IMG/VR virus record: IMGVR_UViG_3300028840_002358 | Span: 1-54,657 of that record | Length of the DNA stretch: 54,657 bases | Source: a virus | Direction: 5' to 3' (one strand) | Shown: positions 53,873 through 54,657 of the stretch, one piece after another | Numbering within the stretch: position 1 is the first letter of the stretch | Layout of the letters: each line of letters starts with the position of its first letter | The notes under the pieces: generated by a model | The model's input: only the letters and a program-made list of their open reading frames with translations | Told to the model about the DNA's origin: nothing | Databases searched by the model: none | Position numbers and translations under genes: made by a program

Positions 53873-54657
53873 TTTTTTTTTACAGTCACGGACGGTAACA
53901 GTTTGCGACCCTCGTCTGTCGCCTGGGCACCGCCGTCCTCAGTCTGCTCAATCACGCGCCCCTGACCCAGGGCGGCGACGGCCGGAACCTCGATCATCAT
54001 AGGGGAGAGGACGAATACGTCATCCTCCCCAGGCCCCAGGGCAGGCAAGCCCATCGTGCGCCTGTACTCACCCCTGGTCACACCGCCCGATTTGAATCCC
54101 TCAAGCATCCGGTCTTGTTCCGCCTGGCGCTGTGCCTGGAAAGCAGGAACCTCGGCATAGTCGAACGCGACGAACTTATCGCCGTCGTTGAGGTAGTATT
54201 GATAGTCCACCTCGAACAGGGCGTTTTCGGGGACCATCGTATCTTCCCAAAACGCCTGTCGCGCCTCCCGATAGTTGGCATAGGTCGCTCGGTCCAGCCC
54301 GACGCGGGCGCCGACCAAGATCGGAGGGACGCCGAACGGCCCCAAGATGCGCGTCTCGTTGCGTGCGTCCTGCTGCTGAAAGCCCATCTCATCGAATGTG
54401 AGCCCGATGCGCTGATAGGTCGTGCCCTGTTCGAGCACGCCGATCTCTTCGCTCCATCGGTAGTACCCGCCGTACATCTCTTTCCAATTCTCTTTGACGC
54501 GGGCAATCGTATCGTCAGAAAGCGGCTTGTCGCTGGACAGCACACCCGGCAGCATCACACCGTGGTCAAAGAACAGCTTGAGAAAGTGCGTGATCGAGTT
54601 GTCCACGTCGGCGGATCGAGCCATCGGGCTGATGGGCGAGAGCCCATAGCCCATCCC
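53866..54657 (-). CDS. Portal protein, C-terminal part (continues at base 1)
   Basis: C-terminal part of the 478-aa portal protein; bases 54514-54657 duplicate 1-144. The segment has the conserved portal core 'LGPFGVPPILVG' and 'ANYREARQAFWEDTMVP', and a clip/wing region ending 'GVTRGEYRRTMGLPALGPGEDD', all typical of the Phage_portal family. The gene ends in GTA AAA AAA AAG CCT TAA. The A9 run (53873-53881) contains A AAA AAG in the reading frame, a classic -1 slippery heptamer. Slipping by -1 moves ribosomes into the MuF frame, which has no good start of its own. The normal product is portal; a minor product is probably portal-MuF. Confidence 0.93.
   Translation of the reverse strand, partial: GMGYGLSPISPMARSADVDNSITHFLKLFFDHGVMLPGVLSSDKPLSDDTIARVKENWKEMYGGYYRWSEEIGVLEQGTTYQRIGLTFDEMGFQQQDARNETRILGPFGVPPILVGARVGLDRATYANYREARQAFWEDTMVPENALFEVDYQYYLNDGDKFVAFDYAEVPAFQAQRQAEQDRMLEGFKSGGVTRGEYRRTMGLPALGPGEDDVFVLSPMMIEVPAVAALGQGRVIEQTEDGGAQATDEGRKLLPSVTVKKKP
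53873..53881 (-). other. A9 slippery tract, candidate -1 frameshift site (portal to MuF)
   Basis: On the minus strand the portal codons read GTA AAA AAA AAG CCT TAA. The last seven A/G bases form A AAA AAG in the correct phase for tandem -1 slippage, as in E. coli dnaX. The -1 frame is open for 282 codons and encodes MuF. A stem-loop can form about 25 nt downstream (GGTCG/CGACC enclosing CCTCG/CGAGG), further away than usual stimulators. Transcript slippage adding one A would give the same product. A missed A in the assembly (A10) is the alternative. Confidence 0.75.
54514..54657. repeat. Terminal direct repeat, right copy
   Basis: Exact copy of bases 1-144. Merging the two copies gives a 54513-bp circle in which the portal gene is intact. 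Confidence 0.97.

Noticed and set aside
1-54657. Integrase, transposase or CRISPR array
   Set aside because: No tyrosine or serine recombinase motifs, no DDE or HUH element, and no regularly spaced repeats were seen.

Overview
The window is a complete, circularly closed genome of a tailed double-stranded DNA phage. Its first and last 144 bases are identical, and the portal gene runs across the junction, so the unique length is 54513 bp. The virion genes (HK97-type portal, MuF, prohead protease, HK97-fold capsid, tail-tube and tape-measure genes, no contractile sheath or baseplate set) indicate a long, non-contractile-tailed siphovirus. I see no integrase and no CI-like repressor, so a lytic life style is likely. 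The host is not proven. A secreted protein with a Pro/Thr/Tyr-rich 'PTYTPYPTYTPQPT' linker resembles linkers common in Chloroflexota, which makes that phylum a tentative guess. Layout: transcription is split into two arms that diverge at 5.87-6.11 kb and converge on a terminator hairpin at 25.72-25.75 kb. The divergence point holds back-to-back sigma70-type promoters (leftward TTGACA-17-TATAAT, rightward TTGACA-18-TATACT). The rightward early arm (6.1-25.7 kb) carries small early proteins, a 5-cytosine methyltransferase with a second ORF nested in another frame, two radical-SAM-like proteins, a GIY-YIG protein behind a strongly folded leader, a replication module (initiator-like protein, DnaB-type helicase, Zn/TOPRIM primase), a ribbon-helix-helix regulator, a probable recombination pair, three membrane proteins of which two have predicted DNA-binding tails, an ADP-ribosyltransferase-like protein, an IbrA/IbrB-like pair and an adenine methyltransferase. 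Three further promoters (11.04, 16.06, 20.31 kb) re-initiate transcription along this arm. No DNA or RNA polymerase gene is seen, so the phage probably relies on host polymerases. The leftward arm starts at 5.87 kb, runs to coordinate 1, crosses the junction and continues from 54.5 kb down to 25.76 kb. In transcription order it encodes a double-psi beta-barrel protein, a ParB-methyltransferase fusion, small and large terminase, MazG-like and Tat-signal proteins, portal, MuF head protein, protease, capsid, and then an unusual block of about 11 kb (38.0-49.0 kb) of glycosyltransferases, sulfotransferases, a PLP aminotransferase, a sugar dehydrogenase-like protein and a methyltransferase. After this come head-tail connectors, tail tube, tail chaperones, tape measure, a Dit protein enlarged by a beta-propeller, a Gp37-like tail protein, a LamG protein and two membrane proteins that are probably lysis functions. 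Most genes overlap by 1-40 nt and look translationally coupled. Early genes use a repeated ACAAGGAGA ribosome-binding motif, while many leftward genes use GGGGGTA. The most striking signals are a slippery A9 tract joining portal and MuF by -1 frameshifting, an overprinted gene inside dcm, the glycan/sulfation island, the SD-sequestering leader at 11.17-11.26 kb, and the membrane-tethered DNA-binding proteins.
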